Shown: positions 28,746-39,400, numbered from the stretch's first letter. The stretch: 64,000 nt of DNA from Trichomonas vaginalis G3 (GCF_026262505.1 NC_067206.1:35231896-35295895), one strand, 5' to 3'. A program made the numbers and translations. Notes: generated from the letters alone by a model not told the origin.

Positions 28746-29353
28746 ATGTCCGACGTACCACCAACCGAGTCCATTCCCAAACCAGAGGAACCTAAAGCAC
28801 CAGCCCCTGCACCTCAGTTCCAACAAGGACCTCCGAATTACTACCAATTTCCACCTCAAGGTTACTACCCACCACAAGGCTTCCCGAACTACCCTCCTCA
28901 GCCTATGCCTTACTGCCCCAACCCTTGGATGTTTATGCAAAACCCTGCCCCACAATTCCAATCTCAATCCAAGAGAGACCAAGAGTTCGAGGAAGGTCTG
29001 AACCGCTTACGCAAAGAGTATGCTACTGCCCAATGGAAGAAGACAGGCTCTCACTCTCTTCCCTCAAATCGACCGATTCGACTCGTACCACAGATTCGGT
29101 TCGTGACCGTGAAGACTACCTCAAGCAGTCTGAGAGACTCTTCATCCTACAACCATTTACAGTTGGAGCTCTCAAGAACATGCGCAATTACGAAGGTCAG
29201 ACACCAGCTGGAGACCGCAAAACAGACGTGCTTACAAGAGCAGTCCAACTGGTCAAGACAAAGACTGAGATAGTCGACTTCATTCTTGCAGCTTGCCCTA
29301 CAAGTAAAAAAATAAACAATTACGAATTAAACTTTTTACTCTTTCTTTTCTGA
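28746..29353 (+). pseudogene. Proline-rich Maverick protein, broken
   Basis: MSDVPPTESIPKPEEPKAPA opens a Pro/Gln/Tyr-rich N-terminus (QFPPQGYYPPQGFPNYPPQP) like a flexible virion or phase-separating tail. A charged helical C-terminal region follows. The ATG is inside the last partial unit of the 22-bp array. The gene is broken, with about one break. Confidence 0.5.
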
Positions 29354-29536
29354 GTTGTTTAGAGCTGGTTTCTCTTGTAGAAACCTTTCGTACTCTTCCA
29401 TGGTCATGTAATTGCGAATTTGGTACGCAATTCCAGGTTCGTTGTTTTTGAACCTGATGTATGTAACGCTTCCATCCTCCTCAGGGAAGTAAGCTGCTAA
29501 CATCTGACCAAGTTTTCTCGGTGACTCGGAGCTCAT
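29336..29536 (-). CDS. Small Maverick protein (66 aa), unknown
   Basis: MSSESPRKLGQMLAAYFPEE opens a short acidic protein. Its ATG is preceded on its own strand by AAAAAGTGACATTTTT, the element's recurrent start-proximal motif, which supports it. Its 3' end overlaps the end of the convergent neighbour by 18 bases. Confidence 0.45.
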   Translation of the reverse strand: MSSESPRKLGQMLAAYFPEEDGSVTYIRFKNNEPGIAYQIRNYMTMEEYERFLQEKPALNNSEKKE

Positions 29537-29571
29537 AAAAATGTCACTTTTTAAACGTTAAGTTTTTAGTC

Positions 29572-29760
29572 TTAATTTACCCTTTGTTTGTCAAGGTAGT
29601 ATTGGAGTGCAATTTCTCCAAATTCTCTGTGTCGGAGTTCTTCAGCATTTTCCAAGGTGTACCTGGAGAACTCAAAGAAGTTGTCAAGAAGATACTGCCA
29701 TGCTGCTCTTCTGAGTTCGTCGGTATTTTGGAAGTGTTGCACCTTCGAGTCTTCGGACAT
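29572..29760 (-). CDS. Small helical Maverick protein (62 aa), unknown
   Basis: I place the start at 29760 (MSEDSKVQHFQNTDEL) because AAAAAGTGTCATTTTTTTC lies directly before it, as at other starts of the element; a longer in-frame ORF begins at 29799. Helical, Glu/Arg-rich. No family recognised. Confidence 0.45.
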   Translation of the reverse strand: MSEDSKVQHFQNTDELRRAAWQYLLDNFFEFSRYTLENAEELRHREFGEIALQYYLDKQRVN

Positions 29761-29804
29761 GAAAAAAATGACACTTTTTCTATTAAACCGTTTTGGCATT
29801 TCTC

Positions 29805-29984
29805 ATGAGTGAGTATAGTTCTGCCGAACCATTGGAAGAGAAGAAGTACCCTTGCTGGCAAAAGACAAAAATAGTTGCCTTAGTTGTCATTGCAATTGTA
29901 CTCGTAATTGAATTCATTGTACTTCTCTTCACGTACATAAAACTCAAGGACGGCATATGCTTTAAGAAGCTACCATCTTACTAA
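29805..29984 (+). CDS. Small single-pass membrane protein (59 aa)
   Basis: MSEYSSAEPLEEKKYPCWQK is followed by one strong hydrophobic segment (IVALVVIAIVLVIEFIVLLF, about residues 22-43), then a short basic tail. A 29793 in-frame TTG lies upstream, but 29805 is the first ATG. A small virion or host-membrane protein is plausible; unknown family. Confidence 0.5.
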   Translation: MSEYSSAEPLEEKKYPCWQKTKIVALVVIAIVLVIEFIVLLFTYIKLKDGICFKKLPSY

Positions 29985-30003
29985 GACTAAACACTTAGAT
30001 TTT

Positions 30004-30879
30004 TCAAGCTTGACTTTTTACAATTTGAACTTTGTTTGCGTAGATATGAATTCTGAAAGAAGTATGAGGGTCTTGTATGACTTTGTACTTCTCCCATAGT
30101 TCATGTCTGTCAAACTTACCTGCCATGGACTCTTTCATAAGTTCCATGAAATCGTCTTCGGACAATCCGGGGAAAAGTATTATGTCAGTAAGTATTCTTT
30201 TAACATCCTTACTTAAACTCTTTGCTGTCTGTACACAAATGACAACTGAGATGTTAAAGTGTCTGAGCTTCTTAAGAATTCGACACATATCTTGTTCTCT
30301 ATTCTTTAACAAAGGATGAGAGGCGAAATCATCTAAGATAAGAAGACATCTATGAGGGTAAGTCTTCCAATCGTAAGATTGCAATTTCTTCGAAATGTAT
30401 TCTATCTCTTTCTGTTTGTTTCTGAAGTGTTTCTTCTCTAATATTCTCTGCATTTCCTCATTAGGGTCTTTGAACTTAGAATTTATATACTCATTTATAG
30501 CATTATACTTCAAAACTCTTCTTTGGTACTTCTTTATCCAATCTAACAACTCAGTATCCTTTATACATACTAACTTAGACTTCTTTATAATATCTTTGAA
30601 CGAATTGACGGTTTGGTCAAATTGACCAGAAGTCGAACAAATAACAACTAACTCATAGAATGGGTTCTTCTCATCTAGTTCTTGTTGTTGTGCAGCCATT
30701 TTAAGATAAGTGAAAGTCTTACCCGACCCAGGTGGTGCAATTAGACCTGTTATACCATTCTGAGCAAATAAGAACTTTTCATGTATAGGCTTTATCTGAG
30801 CATTTTCTAACTTCCTCTTGTTCTTGTCTAAAACATTCTCAAATTTCTTGTCAATGTCAGCAAACTTTTTTTCTAACAT
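30004..30879 (-). CDS. Genome-packaging ATPase (FtsK/HerA-like)
   Basis: This P-loop ATPase would pump DNA into capsids. Walker A is APPGSGKT at about residues 48-55 and Walker B is CLLILDDFA near 180. The spacing, the following LRHFNISVVICVQTAKSLS stretch and the total of 291 aa match the A32-like packaging ATPases of Polintons and related viruses. I start it at 30879 (MLEKKFADIDKK), not at the longer in-frame ATG at 30981, because the latter lies inside the divergent gene at 30916. It is homologous to the element C ATPase at 44823-45710. Frame looks whole. Confidence 0.88.
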   Translation of the reverse strand: MLEKKFADIDKKFENVLDKNKRKLENAQIKPIHEKFLFAQNGITGLIAPPGSGKTFTYLKMAAQQQELDEKNPFYELVVICSTSGQFDQTVNSFKDIIKKSKLVCIKDTELLDWIKKYQRRVLKYNAINEYINSKFKDPNEEMQRILEKKHFRNKQKEIEYISKKLQSYDWKTYPHRCLLILDDFASHPLLKNREQDMCRILKKLRHFNISVVICVQTAKSLSKDVKRILTDIILFPGLSEDDFMELMKESMAGKFDRHELWEKYKVIQDPHTSFRIHIYANKVQIVKSQA

Positions 30880-30915
30880 ATTTTTAGAAAAATTAAAATT
30901 TTTATCTTTTAGAAA

Positions 30916-31365
30916 ATGTCTAGCGATTTCGCTATCTATATTCGAGACAAACTTTTTGACAGCAAAACATCTGTCGACCATAAAATCTTACATAGTGTAA
31001 ACAAGAAAGGTGAATTTGTTCTAAAGTTCTGTTTCTGGGAATATGACAAGAACCATAAAACATTACAAAGAGCAGTCTTAAAATTTGTCAATGACAGACT
31101 TGTTGACAGAGATGACGCCGATTGGAAAGATGAAGTCCAACAAAAGTTCTTAGAATGCAAAGAAGACACATGCGCTGTTCTTGAAGATGAAATAGAAAAC
31201 AGAATAGATGAGCTATTAAAGGACAAAGAACTTTTACAGAAATATGGTTCTGAGAAATTTGACATAACTTCACCAGAGAAGAAGAAGAAAGAAAAGAAAG
31301 AGAAAAAAGTAGAAGAGAAGAAAGAACCTGAACCAGTTCCAGAGAAAAAGAAATTTGACATGTAA
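30916..31365 (+). CDS. Lys-rich-tailed Maverick protein (149 aa), unknown
   Basis: MSSDFAIYIRDKLFDSKTSV opens a compact alpha/beta part to about residue 115. A Lys/Glu-rich tail (EKKKKEKKEKKVEEKKEP) ends in KKFDM. The leader AAATTTTTATCTTTTAGAAA is of the usual type. It sits between the packaging ATPase and the acidic-tailed gene. Function unknown. Confidence 0.5.
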   Translation: MSSDFAIYIRDKLFDSKTSVDHKILHSVNKKGEFVLKFCFWEYDKNHKTLQRAVLKFVNDRLVDRDDADWKDEVQQKFLECKEDTCAVLEDEIENRIDELLKDKELLQKYGSEKFDITSPEKKKKEKKEKKVEEKKEPEPVPEKKKFDM

Positions 31366-31381
31366 AAATAAAATTTTATTT

Positions 31382-31801
31382 TTAGAACATTTCTGGGTCA
31401 ATGTCAATGTTCTCTTCCTCTTTAGGAGCAAACACTGGCTTAGACTCTAAAATCTTTTTACCCAATTTACCTTGAACTTCTACAACTTTAGACTCATAAT
31501 ATTCATAGTCGTCTGTCTTCTTTGGTTCATAAGGTATAACAAGTTTGTATGCTTTGCCTTCTTTAAGGTTTGAGAACCTTCTGTCAAAACTTTCTTTGAC
31601 TGTTAACAAACCTTCTATGTCTAAGTCTTCAAATTTCGCACCATTTTTAGTCACAATAGCAAACTTAACTGGTTCGATGTTCCAAACTTTGCTGAATGAA
31701 GACTTTTCAAAATGGTAGAAGTAAACATTCAAATATGTGAATGGGTCTAGTTCTTCTTTAAGTCCTGACATGTACTTGTTTACCGAGATGAATTTCGTCA
31801 T
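31382..31801 (-). CDS. Small acidic-tailed protein beside the helicase, candidate ssDNA-binding protein
   Basis: A beta-rich body (TYLNVYFYHFEK, VKFAIVTKNGAKFEDLDIEG, AYKLVIPYEPKK) ends in an acidic tail finishing EEENIDIDPEMF. Single-strand-binding proteins of phages and bacteria often end in such an acidic, hydrophobic-tipped tail. The gene is next to and co-directional with the SF3 helicase. The C element has a protein of similar size with tail EEIDPEAI beside its polymerase (54770-55234). The SSB role is inference from tail and position. Confidence 0.4.
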   Translation of the reverse strand: MTKFISVNKYMSGLKEELDPFTYLNVYFYHFEKSSFSKVWNIEPVKFAIVTKNGAKFEDLDIEGLLTVKESFDRRFSNLKEGKAYKLVIPYEPKKTDDYEYYESKVVEVQGKLGKKILESKPVFAPKEEENIDIDPEMF

Positions 31802-31837
31802 CTTTTCTATCGGATAAAAAAATATTTTTTTTAAAAT

Positions 31838-33073
31838 TTACTCAGAAAAATTTTTCTTTGTATATACACCATTCTGTACGTCTAAAAGACTTTTGACATT
31901 TGCCAAGAATGTACGTTTAGAAGCTGCCATATAACCATATTCTTGACAATATTGTTTATATTCATCATATAAAGACTTTTCATCTAAACACTCAAAGTCG
32001 CTTTCTTCTATGAACAGTTCATATACACTCTTGTTTGCTTCTAACAATGTTTGTCTCTCTTCGGTATGTGGAATTTGTCTTGGATTGAACTTAGAAATAT
32101 CTAATGTCATGAAATATGAGAACAAGTGGTTGTAAAAGTCAGATGTCAAAGTTTCTGCTAAGTCGTCAAAATATTCTGTATCTTGCATATGAGAATCTGA
32201 CGTTCTGACAACTACATATCTTCTGTCAGAACTTTCTAACTTCATCGGAACAGCATTGTTTGAAACCATAATGAAGTTTGCAACATTTTCACAAACTCTT
32301 TGGTCTTTATACTTTCTTTCAACAACTCCAACTTTGTCTGTTATAAGACTCTTCAAAGCATCTGAGTTCAAAACTTTTGTTGTATCTATACTTTGAAGTT
32401 CATTGCAAACTATAAGTTTCATATTCTCAATTGAAGAGTTAAATTTACCGCAGATGTTTTCTAAGTTTGTCATATTAGGGTTCGAATAACCTTCTAATAG
32501 TTTGCATAAGATATCTGTAAAGAATGTGTTCTTACCTGTTCCTTGTTTTCCAATTATAATGAGAGCAGTTTCATTTTTAGCACTTGGATGTTGTAAGATA
32601 TTTGCAAACCAACATAAGATATACTCATAGACTCTTTCGTTTCCATTGCATATAATTTCTTTGACATGGTCTAACCAAGCTTCTATAATATTTTCTTTCC
32701 ATTCTACTTGTTCGTATTTATATCCAGTGAAGATAGAATAGAAGTTTGGAGAAGGTGTATAGAACTTTATACCTCGAACTGAAAAATCTTCTAACTTTGA
32801 CAATAAGATATCCCAAGCATCTAACATCTTCATTCCAACTTGTACAACTTTTATTTTCTTAAGTTTCTGTCTACATTCTTGTTCAGACACTATTGTTGCT
32901 CTTGGTTTGTTAAAGACAACATCCCATTCTTTCATGACATAACATTCTGGGGCAGAGTCAACATAAATGACTAAACGTTTCAAATTCTCGACTGCTTTGT
33001 TATAGTCTCTAAATGGACACATATTTCTGAATGCTTGGAAGTCATAAAAATCTGAAACATCTATTCTGTACAT
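31838..33073 (-). CDS. Superfamily 3 helicase (D5/primase-helicase type)
   Basis: This replicative helicase would unwind element DNA. Motifs: Walker A GKQGTGKN at 175-182, Walker B LIVCNELQ at 220-227 and SF3 motif C FIMVSNN at 267-273, followed by a basic ESSDRRYVVVR block. Spacing is typical of D5-like helicases of large DNA viruses, virophages and phage satellites. About 170 N-terminal residues precede the core and do not show recognisable primase motifs. The leader AAAAAATATTTTTTTATTTT-type sequence precedes the ATG, as at the polymerase-like gene. Element C shows no helicase gene. Frame looks whole at 411 aa. Confidence 0.9.
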   Translation of the reverse strand: MYRIDVSDFYDFQAFRNMCPFRDYNKAVENLKRLVIYVDSAPECYVMKEWDVVFNKPRATIVSEQECRQKLKKIKVVQVGMKMLDAWDILLSKLEDFSVRGIKFYTPSPNFYSIFTGYKYEQVEWKENIIEAWLDHVKEIICNGNERVYEYILCWFANILQHPSAKNETALIIIGKQGTGKNTFFTDILCKLLEGYSNPNMTNLENICGKFNSSIENMKLIVCNELQSIDTTKVLNSDALKSLITDKVGVVERKYKDQRVCENVANFIMVSNNAVPMKLESSDRRYVVVRTSDSHMQDTEYFDDLAETLTSDFYNHLFSYFMTLDISKFNPRQIPHTEERQTLLEANKSVYELFIEESDFECLDEKSLYDEYKQYCQEYGYMAASKRTFLANVKSLLDVQNGVYTKKNFSE

Positions 33074-33099
33074 TTTTATAAAAATAAAAAAATATTTTT

Positions 33100-33780
33100 T
33101 TATTCTTGACTTTGTTGTTCCATTTGTTGCATTTGTTGTTCTTGAGCTATTTGTTGTTGAAGTTGTTCTTGTAATACAATACTTTCACCAGTTGCATCTT
33201 CCAATTCGAAACTTTCTGCCGTCATTGACAAATACATAGGACATAAAAGTTTTACAGGAACAAAGTTTGCGTCAACTAATGTCAACGTTATACTTGCCAA
33301 AGTGTTTGAGTTCACTAAGGTTGAAAATTCTGCATTCGAATGAACAATAGGCAAACCAGCAGAGAAAGTATTGTTTATACGCATAAGTATCTTTTGGTCA
33401 TAATAGTTTCTGTCGACATTCGAATAACACTTTGAACCTAAGTTTGAAACAATATATAAGATTGGTGTGCTTAATGTCAATGGAATAGACATTCCTTGTA
33501 TGACACCTTTTCCTGTTATAGGAAACTGTTGGTAGTAAAAACCAGAAATAAGTTTTGTATTATAGCTCATATCGTTTATAGTAAACTCAGTCGGACATCC
33601 AAACATAATGAAACCTGCTCTAGTTGCAGCACATGTTACACCCGTACTTAAAGTATTAAATAAGTCAACAAAACCTGTTGGTGGTATATCTGAGTAAGTA
33701 TCTTCAAAGGAGTATTTTTTACCATTCACAACAATAAAGTCTTCTGGTGTCAAAAGAGCAAAACAGGCTTTAGTCGTCAT
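33100..33780 (-). CDS. Minor capsid protein, jelly-roll type (226 aa)
   Basis: The C-terminal half ends in LASITLTLVDANFVPVKLLCPMY, a pattern (lxlvDxxxxPvxL) also present in the C protein at 47002-47766 (FRLVDFQGEPVELKAP) and known from Polinton-type minor capsid proteins. A Gln-rich tail follows (QLQQQIAQEQQMQQME). It lies between the helicase and the CCG-motif gene, in line with the capsid genes. Vertex or penton function is inferred. This copy looks whole; the A copy at the window edge does not. Confidence 0.65.
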   Translation of the reverse strand: MTTKACFALLTPEDFIVVNGKKYSFEDTYSDIPPTGFVDLFNTLSTGVTCAATRAGFIMFGCPTEFTINDMSYNTKLISGFYYQQFPITGKGVIQGMSIPLTLSTPILYIVSNLGSKCYSNVDRNYYDQKILMRINNTFSAGLPIVHSNAEFSTLVNSNTLASITLTLVDANFVPVKLLCPMYLSMTAESFELEDATGESIVLQEQLQQQIAQEQQMQQMEQQSQE

Positions 33781-33899
33781 TGTGTTTTAAAGGTTAGTTT
33801 ACAATATCGTCCTTGAGGACTTTGTAAGTTTGTTGTTATAGAATTATATGACTCAGGGTTTTTAGTCGTAATAGTATAAACCATTATGTCTTCTGCCAT
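33777..33899 (-). CDS. Tiny ORF (40 aa) overlapping the minor capsid start
   Basis: MAEDIMVYTITTKNPESYNS opens a 40-codon ORF whose TGA overlaps the next ATG (ATGA). It fills the gap between the CCG-motif gene and the minor capsid gene. Weak evidence; it could be leader sequence. Confidence 0.3.
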   Translation of the reverse strand: MAEDIMVYTITTKNPESYNSITTNLQSPQGRYCKLTFKTQ

Positions 33900-33903
33900 T
33901 TAC

Positions 33904-34472
33904 TTAGCAAATAAATTTTAATGAAATGTTGTGGTCGTCAAATATTTTATAACGTCTGGGAAACTATATTTCAGTTCAACGTTTCACCTCCTTTCATAAC
34001 GTATATCTTGTCAATGCATTATATGAAACACCACAGCAACTAATGTCGGGTTCTATTTCTTTGATGTTTATATCGTCTGCCTCTGTCAAAAGTTTTCAAT
34101 AGTTCTTTCAAAACTTCATGAGGTGCAATGACATATGAGTTCACTTTTACAGGGTTGGTTCGACCAAGTTTAACATTATACTTAAAGCTTGACAAATCTT
34201 CTCCTGAGTTTGAAGTTTGTCTTTCAGTTGTTGTATCGTTTCGAATATCTGCAACAGAACTTAGTCTCTGTTAACTTCAGGATATGTTGGTTCTTTTACA
34301 GGAACATTTTATACCATCTTCGTCTTCGTATGGTTTCCCCACTTCAACATCTCTGTCTTTGACATTGACAACAACACTTTGACTGTTTTTTGAGTTGGTG
34401 AATTTAACTTCACATCTGCCACCGCATTAAACCTTTTGAAACACTTACGCTTCTATTTTTCGGAAATGACAT
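33904..34472 (-). pseudogene. CCG-motif Maverick protein, broken copy
   Basis: Sibling of 469-1047, with the same start (MSFPKNRSVSVSKGL) and the same EPDISCCG region. This copy is broken several times. Confidence 0.7.
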
Positions 34473-34490
34473 TTTACTTAGAATAAAAAG

Positions 34491-34658
34491 ATGGACGTAT
34501 TCGGATATCTTATTGAATTGAAGCAGAACAAAGTTTATACTCACAAACAATACAAATACATTGACAGAATAGTTCTTTACACAAACAATGGAAAATGTTA
34601 TAGAATAGCAATATTTGCTGAACCAAAATATTTTCATAAAGCAAAGAAAGTTGTATAA
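34491..34658 (+). CDS. Small Maverick ORF (55 aa)
   Basis: MDVFGYLIELKQNKVYTHKQ opens the ORF, divergent from the CCG-motif gene with 18 bases between start codons. It is the sibling of 1066-1215. It ends in a basic KYFHKAKKVV. Function unknown. Confidence 0.45.
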   Translation: MDVFGYLIELKQNKVYTHKQYKYIDRIVLYTNNGKCYRIAIFAEPKYFHKAKKVV

Positions 34659-34803
34659 CTGAAATGGTGAAAGTTCTTGAAGCAGACAAAAATATAACTT
34701 CAAAACTGACCGATATTACTAAAGGAAAGTTTATAATACAATATATATGTCAAAACTGGCGTACTGTCAATATTTGACGGAGAGAAGTCAGTTCAAGAAC
34801 AAC

Positions 34804-36426
34804 TTACTAACCTGCTGCCAAAATCTGCTCGATGGAAGCTGTCGTTATGCCAATCTGAGGAGCCCCAGCAGGTTTCATCGAACGAATCTTCAAAAGAGCA
34901 TCTTCCGTGAAAAGTGCTATTGGTTTTGTAAACTTCTTTGCTCTCAATTCATCTGGACCGTCTCTGTCACCAGTATTGGTATTTGAACTGTACCAACAGT
35001 TGAAATACCACCCATAAAGTCTTCTGAGTCAGCAAATGGAATGCCAAGCCAAAAGTTTGAACGGTCTCCATTTATATATTGAGTTTTTTTGACCTCCTGT
35101 ATGAGTCCATACTTTCACATATGGCATAATAGAACTTTGCATTTCAGGGTTAATAGTTGTTGTGAAGTTGTTGTTAAAGTTCATAGCATCTAATGTCAAG
35201 TTGTATGACCTCATATCCTCAACTGTAGAATATTCTTCTCTTGGATAATATTTGCCATCTATGTTTATATGATATTTAATACCAGGGTTGTAGAAACAAG
35301 AATAGTCATTTATAGTTCGTCTGAACAGTACCAACATAGTATCTGCATGTTTCATTGCAGTTGTTAAAGCAATATCTGTTCTTGCACCTGCGGCTCCTGG
35401 ATTTTGGTTTCCAACTTCACCTGCAAAGTCTTTGACAGATATTTGGTGTATAGGGAACATAAGTGGAACTGCAATATATTTGGCAGCTAAAGCATTTGAA
35501 ATATCTGGGTCCAACATATAGACTGCAAGTCTGCTTTCTATTCTCTTGCATTCAAGCTTTTCGCATGTAAACTTAACTGCGTCTCAAGCAGTATTGTTGT
35601 CTGCTGTTCCTGAGAAGTAGTAGTTTACTTCAGTGTTGAGGTTTGAGAAACCAAAGTCTAAGTCAACTTTCTCTTTGCACCATTTTCCAAATGGTATGCT
35701 GGCAGCTCCACCAGCTGTATCTGTAATAGTGAATGGGTCTTGTGTTGGTGCAATGACTAAGTTATTTTTGCTTGGAGTAAGTTCGATAGAAATTTTTCCT
35801 GCCAGTTTGGCAAGTATCTTAAAAACCTGAAGATGAGGAAAGATGACAAAGGAACTCTAAGTTTCAGTTTTACTTTGGTTACTGCTGCTGCAGTTTGTCC
35901 AGAAAGGTTAACATAAACTCCTGGAACGTTAGGGTCAAGTCTTCTTTATTTTCTCAATAGTTGCATACTGGTCTGTTTGTTCTCTAGCTTGTGGTTGTAC
36001 TGAGTTTCTCAAAGCGAACCATTCATAGTTTGCCCATGTTACTGTTTGAACTAAGTCAGAGTTAGAATATATCTTATATCCCATGAAAACTTCTGGAGCA
36101 TATTGGTATCCGACATAGAAAATTCCATTGCAACCTTTCTTGTCAGACAAACTTGGCAGAAGGTTTTATTTCAATGTCTTGTTCCACGTATAAGAATGAG
36201 TTGTCAATAGAAATAATATGAAACCTGTCGCAAGCAATATCTACTGTTGTTGAAGAACCTTCTCCAAACTCACCTACGTTTCCATAAGAAACAGCAGTTG
36301 TATATTCTTAAGTTCCAGGAACTATTTTGACCTTCTAATGGCATTGTCGCATTCGTTATACCATTCGGAAACATTTCCGTTCATGGCATCCAAAACTGTT
36401 GGCGTTATATTCTGAGCGGCGTACAT
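34804..36426 (-). pseudogene. Major capsid protein, double jelly roll type, broken copy
   Basis: Sibling of 1379-2986 with the same start (MYAAQNITPTVLD) and the same core stretches (KYIAVPLMFPIHQI, RRTINDYSC). One region around 35560-35720 differs more from A than the rest of the gene does. Broken several times. Confidence 0.8.
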
Positions 36427-36458
36427 TTCATATGGGTAAAAATATAGAATAGTTGGAT

Positions 36459-39400
36459 TTATGTGTCATAATAGAACCCACTCGGACCAAGCTTTACTTT
36501 CTTCCTGACTGAGTTTTTAACTCTTCTTTTTCCTTCATTGCCACTACTTTCACTAGATGAAGTTACTTCTTCACTACTTTCACTTTGTTCTACTCTTCTC
36601 TTCTTCTTTGGTGTCGCTTTTGGTAACTTGCCCTCTGCTTCAAGTTGTTGCATCTTTGCCTCATGTTCACCTAGTATGTTGTAAATTTCCCATGTCCTTT
36701 TTGCTTTTGGGCTCTGGTCGCCCATCTCAGGTAACCTATATCCTAGAAAGATTTTGTCATAGTTTGTATTTGAGTCTTCGCTTATTGTTTGCATGACTCT
36801 TTCCTGAGTTTCCGGTTCAAGCTCTTCAAACAGAGCTTGTCCATATGGAATAAGCTCGTTTCCAAATATATGTTTTTGTAGCCATTCTGGTTTTCTTTCC
36901 ATGTTACCAATAATATCTTTTGTGAATGGGAAAGCTTTTACCCAATGTTTCAGTCTTGCGTCATTTATTTCTGTAGTTGGTTTTATTTTGTCAAGGAACA
37001 TGTTTTTCAATACTAACATTTCATTTGGTACTGTCCATTTGAGTTTTCTTAAATATTCATCCATTCTCAGTTCATTGTCTGCAAAGTAAGTTTTTATGAC
37101 ATTTTGCAAACTTTCGTTTGCAAGGTCATGTACAATAGGTTCTCTTCCTTCTCTCTCCCTAACTTTCTTTCTAAACTCTTCACCAAATATACCATCTCTA
37201 TAGTTCTGTGTAGTTCTTTGAGATAAATGTTCTAGAACGTCAGGTGTTATATTTCCATCAGCCATGTTCATTTCATACTGGTCCAAAATATCTGCATGTT
37301 TCATATCTTTCAATGGCATTAAAGCCGCGCTGAAAATACCAGCTATATCTGGTTCACCATTCACTTCCATTGCGTCTACAACTTCTTGGAATTGTGGTTG
37401 TAAGTTTATGAACCACCTATCCGGATTAGCTTTATGACCCCATCTCATTGTAGTTCCATAGTCTGCAGAAACAAAAGTAGGTTTGTTTCCATATTGGTTA
37501 GGTTCTGAATGAACTTTAAACAATGTTTCATTTCTATATGTTTTGTTGAAATTTAACCTTTTATTTTCACCGAGTTCAGCCAAAGATTGAACGTTATATG
37601 GTCGTAAGTAAAAAGGATTATTGTATTTGCGTACATTTTCTTTCAGTACTTCCATTCTATGCTGAATATTTTCATCTGATGTTGGAGTCTTTTGTATGTC
37701 GGTGAACATTTTTCGATATTCTTCTACTATGTCAGCCGAATTTTTCTTAGACTCTTGGAAAGATTCCATATTCACCTCATACTCTTGTTGAGGGTCAAGA
37801 TTTTTCGGCTGTTCCAAATCTTCATCTAGTTCTGTGAAGTTAGTTTCCAAAGGAGGGACTTGTTCGTTTCCTTCAGGCTCTTCTAGCTGTTGTTGCTGAA
37901 CTATTTCTTCCATGTCTGGTTGTATCTGAACTTCTTCCTGTGGAGTTTCTTGTACCTCATCTGCTGGCATTTCATATATTCCGAGACCGTTTTTAACAAG
38001 TTCCCTATCTAAGTCATCCGGACTCATAAACCTTTCTTCTTTCGTTCCGTCTCTATTTTTTACGCGTTTCATGAAGAGAGTTGAATTATCATTTTAGCTC
38101 TGACATCAAATATCTCGGAGTAAATTCATTCATGTCATTTGGATGATATGCTATTAAATCATATCCCTTAGCGAGCTTGTATTTTCCAGGTTTGAGATTA
38201 TATCCGATTTGATGCTGAGCCATAAAGCTAAATAGGTTCGGGTCAGTATTTCCTTCCTTGAACTTTCTAATAGCTTCTTTATATCTGTCACTAAAGTCAA
38301 GAGTATCTGGGTAACCATAATCTTCCTTAAGCATTTTTAAGAATTCTTGGTTTCCTTTTTCTCTACTTCTTTTATGTCCTTGCTCTGTTTGTGGTTGTTG
38401 TTGTGCAGGGTTTTGAACTGTTGGTTGTTGTGCTGGTTTTGGTTGTGGTGCTGGATTTTGAACTGTTGGTTGCTGTGCAGGGTTTTGAACTGTTGGTTGC
38501 TGTGCTGGATTTTGAACTGTTGGTTTTGGTTGTTGTTGTGGTGCTGGATTTTGAACTGTTGGTTGTTGTGTTGGCTTTGGTGCATGCCTGTGTCTGTGTC
38601 CATGTGACGATGTAAATGTTTTAGGTAGTCCTGGTGCAGGTGCTTCTCTTGGAGGGTTTGGTGGTATATAAGTTCCACCAGCTGGCACATATGTTCCATC
38701 TGCAGCATAATGTCCTACCTGACTTTTCGTTCTTAAGAAAGCATTTACTAGGTCTGTTTTGGTCTGTTGTAACTCTTTTTCTTGACTTTCCACAACAGTT
38801 GCTCTAACGGCGTCATAGGCACTTTGAACTGCCTGTCTCGTTGCTGCATCTGTTATTTTCGTCATATTTTGTGCTACTTCTCTTAACTCTTTGTCGAAAC
38901 CTTCAGACTTCAGTTTCTTTCCAGATGAGAAGTCGTTCACTAGTTTCACCTTACTATGAAGAGCTTCGAAGGCATTCTTAAAGTCAGCATTCATTAAAGC
39001 TTCATTTGAACTGTCTTCATCCGCTTGTATTTTTGTCCTTATTGACCCTATAAGTTGGGCTGCTTTAGCGTTGGCTTGGGCATCTAACCAGTCATTATTA
39101 GCTTTTATAATATCTGCGCTTTTCATTGCCTTTTGCATAGCTGCGTCGTTATTTTTACTTTCTTGTGCTAAGTTTTCATACTGTACGGTTTGGTTTTGCA
39201 ACTGTAAAAGTTTTTCTGCCTTTACATTTGCTTCAACTTCTTTTTATACTCATCGCTATCCATATATGTCTTCATGGCTTTTTGTTTTATCTCTTCATCT
39301 TTCAGTACTTTATATTGAGTAGTATGGTTTTTTCAAATTTATAACATCTTGTTCCATTTTTGCTACTTCTGCTGCTTTTTCTGACACTTTTTTCGCATAT

